Origin: Gammaproteobacteria bacterium
GTDB taxonomy: Bacteria > Pseudomonadota > Gammaproteobacteria > Tenderiales > Tenderiaceae
Length of the DNA: 20,304 nt
Direction: 5' to 3'
Assembly (NCBI GenBank): GCA_024276775.1
Contig: JAJRWO010000147.1
Location: forward strand, 1-20,304
The notes under the pieces were generated by a model. It did not search any database. It worked only from the letters and a program-made list of their open reading frames with translations, and was not told the origin of the DNA. A program made the position numbers and the translations under genes. Numbering within the stretch: the stretch's first letter is position 1; each line of letters opens with the position of its first letter. Positions 7,280 to 14,603 of this stretch are shown piece after piece.

Positions 7280-8671
7280 ATGACTACATACCGTATAGAA
7301 AAAGACAGCTTAGGCGAGCTAAAAGTTCCAAACGATGCCTGGTATGGCATTCAAACTGCACGTGGCATCGACAACTTTCAAATCAGTGGTCGTAAACCAG
7401 ACCATGATTTTGTCCAAGCACACGTCACCATCAAACGTGCAGCGGCTGTCGCCAATAATCAGCCAAACTGGTTAGACAACAAACAAAGCCAAGCCATCAT
7501 CAATGCCTGTGATCAAATTCTTGCTGGCGAACATCTCGACCAATTTGTCATTGATCGTTTTCAGGCAGGTGCGGGCACCAGCCACAATATGAATAGCAAC
7601 GAAGTCATTGCTAATTTAGCCAACGTCGCCCTTGGCGGTGAACGCGGTGTCTACGACCCAGTCAATCCAAATGATCACGTCAATATGGGACAAAGCACCA
7701 ACGACACCATCCCTACCGCCATACGTCTCACTGCATTAAAAAAACTGCCCAAGCTATTAGCCTCAGTCGATACCATGGCCAACGAATACGAGCGTTTAGC
7801 TGAAGCTAATAAAGACAGCGTCAAAAGCGGGCGTACCCATCTGCAAGATGCTGTACCAACAACCATAGGTCGAGAGTTTGCTGCTTACGCCTGGGTACTG
7901 CGTCGCTGTCGCCAACGGCTGGCAAACTGCAAAACCAATTTATGCGAAATTGGTTTGGGTGGCAGCGCTGTCGGCACCGGATTGAACACCTCGCCCGATT
8001 ACGCCAATTTAGTGGCTGCCGAACTCGCGCGATTAACCGGCGAACCGATTGTCACTGCCGAAAATCTTATTGGTCAGATGCAATCCATGACCGACCTCCA
8101 AGCTTTATCATCGGAAATCCGTAATCTCACTCTCGAAGTGACACGCATTGCTAACGACATGCGTCTACTTGCCTCAGGACCACGCACCGGCTTAGGCGAA
8201 ATATGCCTGCCTGCAGTACAGCCTGGCTCGAGCATCATGCCAGGCAAAATTAATCCCGTTATGTTTGAAATGCTTAACCAAGTTTGTTACCAAATATTGG
8301 GGCAAGACCATGCCATAGCCGGCATGACACAAGCAGGACAAATGGAACTCAACGTCATGATGCCAGCACTCGGCTCAGCCTTATTTGATGCCATGGAATG
8401 GTTAAGTAATGCGCTGAATGCAACCAGCGAGAAAAACCTCAAGGGCCTAACCGTAGACACCGCCCGTTGCGCGCAGTTTTTACACACCAGTGTGGGTCTT
8501 GCAACCTTACTCAATACACGTATTGGTTACGCTGCTGCCGCAGAAGTCGCCAAAGAGTCTGAAAAATCAGGTCGCAGCGTGCGCGACATCGTTACCGAAA
8601 AAGAGCTTATGAAAGGTGATGATTTTGATGCCTTGGTGCTACGTGCAGCACGCGACGGTATAATTGATTAA
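7280..8671 (+). CDS. aspA: Aspartase/fumarase-superfamily lyase, most likely aspartate ammonia-lyase
   Basis: This family removes the group at the beta position of an acidic substrate to give fumarate: aspartase releases ammonia, fumarase water. The 463-aa product has the superfamily signature GSSIMPGKINPV at residues 316-327, with the probable catalytic Ser at 318. Aspartase-like features are GAGTSHNMNSNEV (E. coli AspA has GAGTSVNMNTNEV), NPNDHVNMGQSTND, GRTHLQDAVP and AGQMELNVMMP. Fumarase-like features are the PGK in the signature (AspA has PAK), LGGSAVGTGLNT and a length closer to FumC (467) than AspA (478). I favour aspartase because the substrate-facing GAGTS and NPNDHVN segments match it, but class II fumarase (fumC) is not excluded. 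It probably heads a unit with the ArsC-family and WrbA genes. Confidence 0.75.
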   Translation: MTTYRIEKDSLGELKVPNDAWYGIQTARGIDNFQISGRKPDHDFVQAHVTIKRAAAVANNQPNWLDNKQSQAIINACDQILAGEHLDQFVIDRFQAGAGTSHNMNSNEVIANLANVALGGERGVYDPVNPNDHVNMGQSTNDTIPTAIRLTALKKLPKLLASVDTMANEYERLAEANKDSVKSGRTHLQDAVPTTIGREFAAYAWVLRRCRQRLANCKTNLCEIGLGGSAVGTGLNTSPDYANLVAAELARLTGEPIVTAENLIGQMQSMTDLQALSSEIRNLTLEVTRIANDMRLLASGPRTGLGEICLPAVQPGSSIMPGKINPVMFEMLNQVCYQILGQDHAIAGMTQAGQMELNVMMPALGSALFDAMEWLSNALNATSEKNLKGLTVDTARCAQFLHTSVGLATLLNTRIGYAAAAEVAKESEKSGRSVRDIVTEKELMKGDDFDALVLRAARDGIID

Positions 8672-8711
8672 ATCAATAAACAGATAGATTGTTTAGTAAG
8701 AGGATAATAAT

Positions 8712-9059
8712 ATGAGCGTGACTATTTACCATAATCCGCGTTGCTCAAAATCTCGGCAAACCTTAGAGATCATTCGCAATAAAGGTATTGAGCCAGAAAT
8801 TATTGAGTATCTCGACACACCGCCTAGCGCAAATAAAATGAAAAAACTATTGACCATGCTCGACATGGAACCCGAACAAATCATGCGCAAAAGCGAAGCT
8901 ATTTACAAAGAACTAGGCTTAAAAGATTCTAAGCTTAATAAAGCCGAACTCATTAAAACTTTGGTAGAAAACCCAAAATTGATAGAACGCCCTATCGTTA
9001 CCAATGGCGACAAAGCAGCGCTAGGCCGTCCTCCTCAAAATGTATTGGACATTCTATAA
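8712..9059 (+). CDS. arsC: ArsC-family (glutaredoxin-dependent) arsenate reductase-like protein
   Basis: ArsC of this family reduces arsenate to arsenite using glutathione and glutaredoxin. The 115-aa product has a thioredoxin fold with the single active-site Cys at residue 11 in YHNPRCSKSRQ, matching Cys12 of plasmid R773 ArsC. The arginines used for oxyanion binding appear in IERPIV (about 91-96) and GRPP (about 105-108). A purine-rich AAGAGGA stretch precedes the ATG. No arsR, arsB or acr3 gene lies nearby, so this may be a housekeeping member (YffB/Spx-type relatives share the fold) rather than a resistance gene. It lies 40 bases after the lyase and 44 bases before wrbA, consistent with one transcript. 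Confidence 0.88.
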   Translation: MSVTIYHNPRCSKSRQTLEIIRNKGIEPEIIEYLDTPPSANKMKKLLTMLDMEPEQIMRKSEAIYKELGLKDSKLNKAELIKTLVENPKLIERPIVTNGDKAALGRPPQNVLDIL

Positions 9060-9103
9060 GCAGTACCATCATGATCGACCCTTAGCAAGAGAGCGCATAC
9101 ATC

Positions 9104-9697
9104 ATGAAAAAGATTTTGGTTCTGTATTACAGCCGCTACGGTAGCGTCGCGCAAATGGCCAGCTTAATCGCTCGTGGAATTGAAGAAGTCGATGATATGG
9201 AAGCAGTTATTCGTACCGTCCCTGCTATTTCGGCAAATTGTGAAGCAACTGAAAGCGACATTCCAGAAAACGGGCCACCCTATGTCAGTGCCGAAGACCT
9301 AGAAGACTGTGCTGGCTTAGCGCTAGGCAGCCCAACACGTTTTGGCAATATGGCATCAGCCATGAAATATTTTTTAGATGGCACTAGCCCGCAATGGATG
9401 TCGGGCACATTAATCAACAAACCTGCCTGCGTTTTCACCTCCACATCATCCATGCATGGCGGTCAAGAAAGCACATTATTATCAATGATGAACCCCCTAA
9501 TCCATCATGGCATGGTGATAGTTGGTATCCCCTATTCGGAACCCGCCTTAACTGTCACCCAAACTGGAGGCACACCCTACGGCGCTAGCCACACCGCAGG
9601 ACATGATGGCAAAAACCCGATTAGTGATGACGAAAAAACACTGTGCATTGCACAAGGTAAAAGACTAGCTGAACTGGCCAACAAACTCAGCCAATAG
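9104..9697 (+). CDS. wrbA: NAD(P)H:quinone oxidoreductase, WrbA type
   Basis: WrbA is a tetrameric FMN flavoprotein that reduces quinones by two electrons and avoids semiquinone radicals. The 197-aa product matches the family length. The N-terminal FMN phosphate loop is YYSRYGSVAQMA (about residues 8-19). The other FMN contacts are GSPTRFGNMASAMKYFLDG (about 75-93) and FTSTSSMHGGQE (about 110-121), and the C-terminal part contains GGTPYGASHTAG, typical of WrbA. It ends a plus-strand run and is followed about 45 bases later by an intrinsic terminator. Its pairing with an ArsC-family gene suggests a redox or stress role, which is inference. Confidence 0.94.
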   Translation: MKKILVLYYSRYGSVAQMASLIARGIEEVDDMEAVIRTVPAISANCEATESDIPENGPPYVSAEDLEDCAGLALGSPTRFGNMASAMKYFLDGTSPQWMSGTLINKPACVFTSTSSMHGGQESTLLSMMNPLIHHGMVIVGIPYSEPALTVTQTGGTPYGASHTAGHDGKNPISDDEKTLCIAQGKRLAELANKLSQ

Positions 9698-9739
9698 CGT
9701 GCTGACTTTTCAGCCTCTGTTTATGTCGCTGATTTTCTG

Positions 9740-9779
9740 TGTAGAGATGGATCGCTTTACCATCTCTACATTGTTTTTC
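9740..9779 (+). terminator. Rho-independent terminator after wrbA
   Basis: TGTAGAGATGG (9740-9750) and CCATCTCTACA (9760-9770) form an 11-bp perfect stem with a 9-base loop, followed by TTGTTTTT on the plus strand. The minus strand has no comparable T-run after the stem, so it serves the plus-strand unit rather than the convergent cluster. Confidence 0.88.
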
Positions 9780-9942
9780 GAAGGTGGGTAAGTATTCGCC
9801 TAACTCTGTCTGTTGGTTTTTCAACACAGCCAGGCCGTACTCAAATCACCGCAATTGATAGCCCGGCTTGAAGAGGTATCGATAAAACCCAATCCCAACC
9901 TGACGCCCTAATCCCCAAGGTATTTGTACCATTCAGCTTGCC
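9780..9942. other. Non-coding gap between convergent units
   Basis: This gap separates the wrbA terminator from the end of the minus-strand permease. I see no convincing gene in it. A 14-base sequence, AAATCACCGCAATT (9843-9856), recurs at 11183-11196 on the other side of the permease gene. No clear terminator for the minus-strand cluster was found here. Confidence 0.6.
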
Positions 9943-11165
9943 TTAGCCGCCATCCGGTATCGCAAACACCACCACCAACAACAGCAAACCAGCCATAATA
10001 AAAAACCCGATGCGCTGGACGAAATGCCCACGCCCACGCGAGGCAATCAACGCCACCACACACTGCAACAAGTAATAGAAGGCAAAGGCACGCGAGGCAA
10101 TGGTGATAATTTCAAAAATACTGACCGACCAAACCAGAACAATCGCCACCAAGGCCACCAAGGCATAACCAACGCTAGGCGTTAGCCGACGACGACTAAA
10201 CTCGGATAGCAGCCCGCCGGAACCAGCGGTGTCAGCAACCGCTGCGCTAAACTGGCTCATCACTGCGGCTACGATCAACATGGCAGGCAATACCATAGCT
10301 ACTGCGGCAGATAGAGTAATGATTGCTGTCTCGTCACGTTGCTCATGAAAATCCCCCAACAACGGCAACGATAAACCGATAAATAACAGATAGATCACCC
10401 CCGATAGAATCTGCGCATAACGCATGGTGCGAATACGCGTCTCGGCATCGTATTCTGAACCCAGATAGCGAGAGGTCTCAAAACCCTGAATGATCAACAG
10501 AATACCTGCCAACATGCTTAACGCGTAAGGCCAGTCCTCCACCTGTCGATAATTGATCTCGCTCTCGGCTTGCGCCAACCAGTTCACATCAAACCAGGCC
10601 AGGCCAACCAACAGCGCAGCGATAATCGCCAGTTTAATATTAACCGCCGACTCCTCCAGCCTCTCCAGGCCACCCAGTCCACGCCACAGTCCCATCAAGG
10701 CGATAAAAACAAGTATCCCTGTTGTAATCATATTGGCTACGAATTCGCTTTCCATCTCCATAGCACGCAACACAAATGAAGCCAACAAGCGCAAATAAAA
10801 CGCCACTGAAATAACGTAGGCGATACTCAACACCAGACCAGAGCAACGCTCGACAAGCAGCAGAAAACTCGATGGCTGATCTCCACTCTCTTGGTCAACA
10901 TTCAACAGCGGTTCCGCATAGCGGATGTTGTAGCGAATGACCTCACCAATCCCGTAGGCCACCAACACGATACCCGCCATTGCCAGCAATGCCCAGCCAT
11001 TGACCGCATGGGCCAACAGCGGGGCGGCCACCAAAACCCACTGCCGATAATCGACGCCAGAGGCGTCACCGTTGCGCGCCAATCACGCGAGTGTCGAACA
11101 CGCGATTGAAACAGTAAGGCAACGACAACCATAGCAATTATAAGCAACAAGGCATTTTCAAACAT
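9943..11165 (-). pseudogene. APC-like membrane permease interrupted by a one-base frameshift
   Basis: The downstream part of the gene encodes a polytopic membrane protein of about ten or more hydrophobic helices. The natural N-terminus lies in another frame: it starts at ATG 11163-11165 (MFENALLLIIAMVVVALLF) and runs to PLASIIGSGF. At the T4 run GGGTTTTGG (minus strand; A4 at 11033-11036) that frame becomes WWPPRCW, while the -1 frame reads LVAAPLLAHAVNGW. One extra T would give SIIGSGFLVAAPLL, a glycine-rich first helix of the type seen in APC/LeuT-fold transporters, and a protein of about 407 aa. The substrate is unknown. Slippery-heptamer phasing does not fit programmed frameshifting. The break is either a real mutation or a homopolymer sequencing error; the rest of the frame is intact, which argues for a recent or artefactual event. 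It follows a 44-aa ORF with an 8-base overlap. Confidence 0.7.
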
Positions 11166-11292
11166 TCAACATTCTCACTAAAAAATCACCGCAATTATCC
11201 GCCACCAAGAGCTCAAAGGGTCGGGCACCAAGCACAAGGCGACTGATTCTATTTTTCAGCAACTGTTCAATCACCCTTTTCGTGAGCTTCAT
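11158..11292 (-). CDS. Small 44-aa ORF overlapping the permease start
   Basis: Unrecognised. The ORF begins MKLTKRVIEQLLKNRISRLV and ends FLVRMLNV. Its stop TGA (11158-11160) overlaps the permease start region, so the two frames share 8 bases (ATGTTTGA). Composition is protein-like: a basic amphipathic N-terminal helix, then a short hydrophobic and acidic part with one Cys. No strong Shine-Dalgarno sequence precedes the ATG. The overlap suggests translational coupling to the permease. It could also be a chance ORF in the 162-base gap after ackA. Confidence 0.4.
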   Translation of the reverse strand: MKLTKRVIEQLLKNRISRLVLGARPFELLVADNCGDFLVRMLNV

Positions 11293-11327
11293 GGCGACTA
11301 TTTCTGGTTATGCTAAATCATTGCCAA

Positions 11328-12428
11328 TCACCCAAGCGTTAACGCCTCTCGCGCCAAGACGCTCGCTTCATCCACGGGTATCAGCCACACCTCGATCTTG
11401 CTGCTTGCAGTGCTAATGACAGCCTCCCTACCCGGCGAGTGTTGATTACCATCGGTATCCACTTCTAGTCCCAGCCATTCCATTGCTTGTAGAATTTTCG
11501 CTCTCACTTGCGGGCTGTTCTCGCCCACGCCACCACCAAACAAAATGGCATCAACGCCACCCAACACCGCCAGATAAGCGCCGATGTATTTGCGCACACG
11601 ATAACAATAGAGATTCACTGCTAACTGTGCATCAGCGCTGTCAGAATTCAGCAACACCCGCATATCACCACTGTCGCCGGACACGCCAAGCAGACCGCTC
11701 TGTTTGTTCAGTACCTGCTCTAACTCTTCTGCGCCCAAGCCCGCTTGCCTTTGCAAATAAGTCATCACGGCAGGGTCGAGGTCACCACAACGGGTTGCCA
11801 TCACCAAACCTTCCAACGGTGAAAAACCCATAGACGTGTCTACAGGCACACCGCGATCGATAGCAGCAATGGAACAACCCGAACCAAGCTGCACAGAAAT
11901 CACCCGACCACCGTCCTTGATTTCTGGCCTGATTTGCCGCCAGCGATCCCACATCGCGCGATGAGCAATGCCATGAAAGCCATAGCGACGAATAGCATGG
12001 CGTCGGCACAACTCACGCGGCAGCGCATAAGTGGCCGCGACTTCCGGCAGAGATCGATAAAACGCCGTATCAAAGACGGCCACTTGCGGTACTTGTTCAC
12101 CAAGCAAGTCACGCGCAAGCCGAATCCATGTCAACGCCAGCGGATTGTGCAGCGGCGCCAACACTGCCAGCCGTTCGATCTCCGCTTCCACTACGACATC
12201 GATCAAGCACGGTGCGGTAAGTAGTACGCCGCCATGCACCACCCGATGCGCAATCAGTGTAATTTCAGCAGCATCAACTGAAGCGATAAAATCAGCCAAC
12301 AGCAACGGAGTGTGAGCATCAATATCCTGGTGATGCGCCTCGGTCAGTTTTGCCACACCATCGCCAAATGGCTCGAACAAACCCAAGCGTAAGGAGGAAC
12401 TACCCGCGTTTATCGTCAAGATTAACAC
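11328..12428 (-). CDS. ackA: Acetate kinase family protein (divergent)
   Basis: Acetate kinase interconverts acetyl phosphate plus ADP with acetate plus ATP in the cytosol. The 366-aa product is shorter than the usual ~400. Recognisable family motifs are TINAGSSSLRLGLF at the N-terminus, AHRVVHGG, LAPLHNP, VAVFDTAF, RRYGFHGIAHRA, DTSMGFSPLEGLVMATRCGDLDP and LFGGGVGENS, with PVDEASVLAREAL near the end. One core segment deviates: the usual HLGNG(A/S)S reads QLGSGCS (residues 180-186), changing a His and an Asn of the active-site region, and FDTAFH reads FDTAFY. Translation probably starts at GTG (12426-12428), preceded by AGGT. It lies in the same gene run as phosphoketolase, so acetyl phosphate is the likely substrate. 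A related acyl-kinase specificity is possible. Confidence 0.88.
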   Translation of the reverse strand: MLILTINAGSSSLRLGLFEPFGDGVAKLTEAHHQDIDAHTPLLLADFIASVDAAEITLIAHRVVHGGVLLTAPCLIDVVVEAEIERLAVLAPLHNPLALTWIRLARDLLGEQVPQVAVFDTAFYRSLPEVAATYALPRELCRRHAIRRYGFHGIAHRAMWDRWRQIRPEIKDGGRVISVQLGSGCSIAAIDRGVPVDTSMGFSPLEGLVMATRCGDLDPAVMTYLQRQAGLGAEELEQVLNKQSGLLGVSGDSGDMRVLLNSDSADAQLAVNLYCYRVRKYIGAYLAVLGGVDAILFGGGVGENSPQVRAKILQAMEWLGLEVDTDGNQHSPGREAVISTASSKIEVWLIPVDEASVLAREALTLG

Positions 12429-12513
12429 TCAACGACCTGCTGGCAGCAAACCCTGTAAAAGATCACAATTGGCGGCGTCCTGACAAGATAAAATGCATAG
12501 GCGGAACACCGTC

Positions 12514-13230
12514 TTAATCCAGCTCTACAGGTTTTTTAGACGCAATTTTTTTCCAGGTAAAGTGCTCGTAGACACCCGACCAGTACATGCCGAAACCGAT
12601 GGCAAATAGTAGCTCTTCGATAGGCATAAACCAAACGGTGATACCCGACAACGCCTCCATATTCCACACCCGCTCGATATAGCCCGGGGCACTCCATTCC
12701 AGCCCGGCCAGAAAGAGTGCGTAATAGACCAAAAAGAGAAGACCACCAATCCAGGTTTTGCGTATTAGATCCGGCCGGCAAAGCATGGTTGCTAGCGCCC
12801 CGGCAAACATGGCAATGATGGAAGGGTAAATCGGGTTCCAGGGGAAAAAATAAAGCACGATAAACACCACGAACGGAGTCGCCAGCGCCGTGTAATGGTG
12901 ACGATGCTGATCATGATGACGCGCGCAGGCCGCCACCGCCTGCGGTACCTTTTGGCTTAACAGATTGTAAAATACCGAACCGATACCACCAATGCCAAAA
13001 CAAAAAATCAAGCTTTCGATATCAAAGCCGGTATTCTCAGCCAGATCAAATAGACTCGGCGGCAGCCAGTATTCCGGCACAAACAATGGCTCACTCAAGC
13101 CAAACGGCGTGGTAAACAAACTCGACCACAACATCGCTTTGCGCTGTATTGGAAACCACCAATACACCAGCCCCCAGGGAATTAAAAACGCGCTCGACCA
13201 AAACAACCAAACATATTGATCAGGTATCAT
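12514..13230 (-). CDS. Lycopene-cyclase-like (CrtYc/d-type) membrane protein
   Basis: The 238-aa product has about seven hydrophobic segments (approx. 7-26, 33-50, 73-91, 115-131, 135-151, 160-178, 196-221). Heterodimeric-type lycopene cyclases (CrtYc plus CrtYd, often fused) are integral membrane enzymes of this size, made of two related halves each with a Pro/Glu-rich motif in a helix. Here the second half has WFMPIEELLFAIGFGMYWS (PIEE at 203-206). The first half has FDIESLIFCFGIGG (69-82), which could be the matching motif with only one of the two acidic pairs. A His-rich loop (HHDQHRHH, 105-112) separates the halves. The start is firm: AAGGAGGAAGC lies just before the ATG. The FAD-dependent reductase lies 51 bases upstream. 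No phytoene synthase or desaturase is visible, so a carotenoid substrate is unproven. Confidence 0.7.
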   Translation of the reverse strand: MIPDQYVWLFWSSAFLIPWGLVYWWFPIQRKAMLWSSLFTTPFGLSEPLFVPEYWLPPSLFDLAENTGFDIESLIFCFGIGGIGSVFYNLLSQKVPQAVAACARHHDQHRHHYTALATPFVVFIVLYFFPWNPIYPSIIAMFAGALATMLCRPDLIRKTWIGGLLFLVYYALFLAGLEWSAPGYIERVWNMEALSGITVWFMPIEELLFAIGFGMYWSGVYEHFTWKKIASKKPVELD

Positions 13231-13281
13231 TGTGCTTCCTCCTTAACTACCTACAACCACAGTAAATAGACGATTCATTTT

Positions 13282-14430
13282 TTACCTGCCGCCACCCTGC
13301 ACGCAATTCTGCTCACGGCACCAGACACAGTGGCAATCGGCATGATCACAGGCAAGATCCTTGCGCTGGCTTTGGTAGCGATGTCTGGCCCACGGACTCA
13401 GCAGGCGCTTATACCAGGACGGTTGATACTGCCGCCGCAGTGACTCGCGCACATTGGTTTTTTTGGCAAGCTGGCGCAAAAACCAGCCGTAGCCACGATT
13501 AGGCACCATGCTGTACAAGGCCCGGTTGACGACAGAATTCTCCATTTGCGGTTTTAATTGCCGTTGCCAGAGTTTGTCGTAGTTTGCACCATTCAGCAGG
13601 CTGTGCGCAGCCAACACGCCAGACGACATAGCCAGGCGCATACCGAAACCCCACAGCGTGTCCTGAAAGCCGGCCTGTTCACCCACCAGCGGATGACGGC
13701 CGCTATAGGCACTGCGCGGAATACGGAAATTGCCGCTGCCACCATGGGCTTGGGGATTTTTCATTTGCAAACCTACCAGCCGTTGAAATGCTTCCAGCGT
13801 CCGCTGCACGTAAAGCTTCTCCTGCTTGAAGCCGGAGAACATGCAGCTCTTGACAGTGCCCTTACCATTCATAACCAGCAGGTAGGCATAGCCCTGCGGG
13901 GCCAGATCATTGTCACAGATTGCCCAAAAACCATCCGCCATATCGGTCTCAAAGTGGTAACCCACAGCAATAGCATCGGCGGCGCGCGGGCCAGCAGCGA
14001 GAATGCCATCTCCCGCTATATGACGTAGACGGCTGTTACAGCGCACCTCAACACCAAGAGATTGCGCTTGCCTGAGCAAAGCGCTGTCGAGCGTGTTTGG
14101 GCCGGGCCCACGCTCGACCAGATAAAACAGCGCCTCTTCGCTTTTGATCTCATAAGCTTTACCAGCCGGATCGAAAACAGTGCCATTGCGGCAGGGCGTA
14201 GCAATAAAGTCTGTGGTGATACCTAACGCTTTTAGTACGACCAAAACATCTTCGCGGGTAGTCCAGTTTTCCATACCTTGAAAATCGCCGCCAAAACGGT
14301 GGCCCACCTCTTTTTGCATTTCGTGCACCACTACCTGGCGTCCTGCTTGAGCCAGGGTGATGGCTGCCGCCAGGCCAGCCGGGCCAGCACCGGCAATATC
14401 AATGGACACGCTTGCTGATGGTTTCGTCAT
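13282..14430 (-). CDS. FAD-dependent oxidoreductase, geranylgeranyl-reductase-like, with a Cys-rich tail
   Basis: The 382-aa product opens with a Rossmann dinucleotide-binding motif IAGAGPAGLAAA followed by an acidic strand end (VVVHE, about residues 12-36), showing FAD binding. The overall layout, with a FRIPRSAYSGRHPLVGEQAGFQD segment ahead of GFGMRLAMSSGVLAAHSLL, matches the geranylgeranyl-reductase/FAD-hydroxylase superfamily, in which a GD(A/S)AG motif contacts FAD; here it reads GEQAG. Such enzymes reduce isoprenoid double bonds or oxidise hydrophobic substrates at the membrane. The last 25 residues hold five cysteines (361, 366, 368, 371, 376; C-x4-C-x-C-x2-C-x4-C), which could bind a metal or an Fe-S centre. 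AGGA lies 8 bases before the ATG. It is followed by the lycopene-cyclase-like gene, suggesting a shared lipid or isoprenoid pathway. The substrate is unknown. Confidence 0.75.
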   Translation of the reverse strand: MTKPSASVSIDIAGAGPAGLAAAITLAQAGRQVVVHEMQKEVGHRFGGDFQGMENWTTREDVLVVLKALGITTDFIATPCRNGTVFDPAGKAYEIKSEEALFYLVERGPGPNTLDSALLRQAQSLGVEVRCNSRLRHIAGDGILAAGPRAADAIAVGYHFETDMADGFWAICDNDLAPQGYAYLLVMNGKGTVKSCMFSGFKQEKLYVQRTLEAFQRLVGLQMKNPQAHGGSGNFRIPRSAYSGRHPLVGEQAGFQDTLWGFGMRLAMSSGVLAAHSLLNGANYDKLWQRQLKPQMENSVVNRALYSMVPNRGYGWFLRQLAKKTNVRESLRRQYQPSWYKRLLSPWARHRYQSQRKDLACDHADCHCVWCREQNCVQGGGR

Positions 14431-14444
14431 GCTGCCATTCCTGT

Positions 14445-14603
14445 TTAATTCTCGCTGCGGCTCGCCGCCAACATCGCCTCGATCAATTCGTCACCTTCTG
14501 TACACAATACAAACGCATTGTGCTTCGGCCCCAGCCACGGCATGCAGGAGATATTTTCCAATGCCGTATCAGGGACGATAATGATGGGGTGACGTGACTT
14601 CAC
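14445..14603 (-). CDS. Small ~52-aa ORF between the YHS gene and the FAD oxidoreductase
   Basis: Unrecognised. The frame reads HPIIIVPDTALENISCMPWLG then ends TEGDELIEAMLAASRSEN, which looks like a real short protein: a beta-type hydrophobic strand, a CMPWLGPKHN turn and an acidic amphipathic helix. The start is uncertain. GTG at 14601-14603 gives 52 aa, and another GTG at 14625-14627 gives 60 aa; neither has a well-spaced ribosome binding site. It overlaps the end of the YHS gene by at least 35 bases and stops 14 bases before the FAD gene. It could be a coupled small protein or the displaced end of the YHS protein after an old frameshift. Confidence 0.5.
   Translation of the reverse strand: MKSRHPIIIVPDTALENISCMPWLGPKHNAFVLCTEGDELIEAMLAASRSEN

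Noticed and set aside
8712..9059. Arsenic-resistance operon
   Set aside because: Only an ArsC-family gene is present, without a regulator or efflux gene, so a resistance operon is not supported.
11030..11040. Programmed -1 frameshift in the permease
   Set aside because: GGGTTTT resembles a slippery heptamer, but the reading phase (GGG TTT TGG) does not place it as X XXY YYZ, and no clear downstream stimulatory structure was seen.
9843..11196. 14-base direct repeat AAATCACCGCAATT at 9843-9856 and 11183-11196, flanking the permease gene
   Set aside because: In a 20-kb window about one chance 14-base repeat is expected, there is no transposase between the copies, and the longer flanks do not match. 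I do not call it a mobile element.
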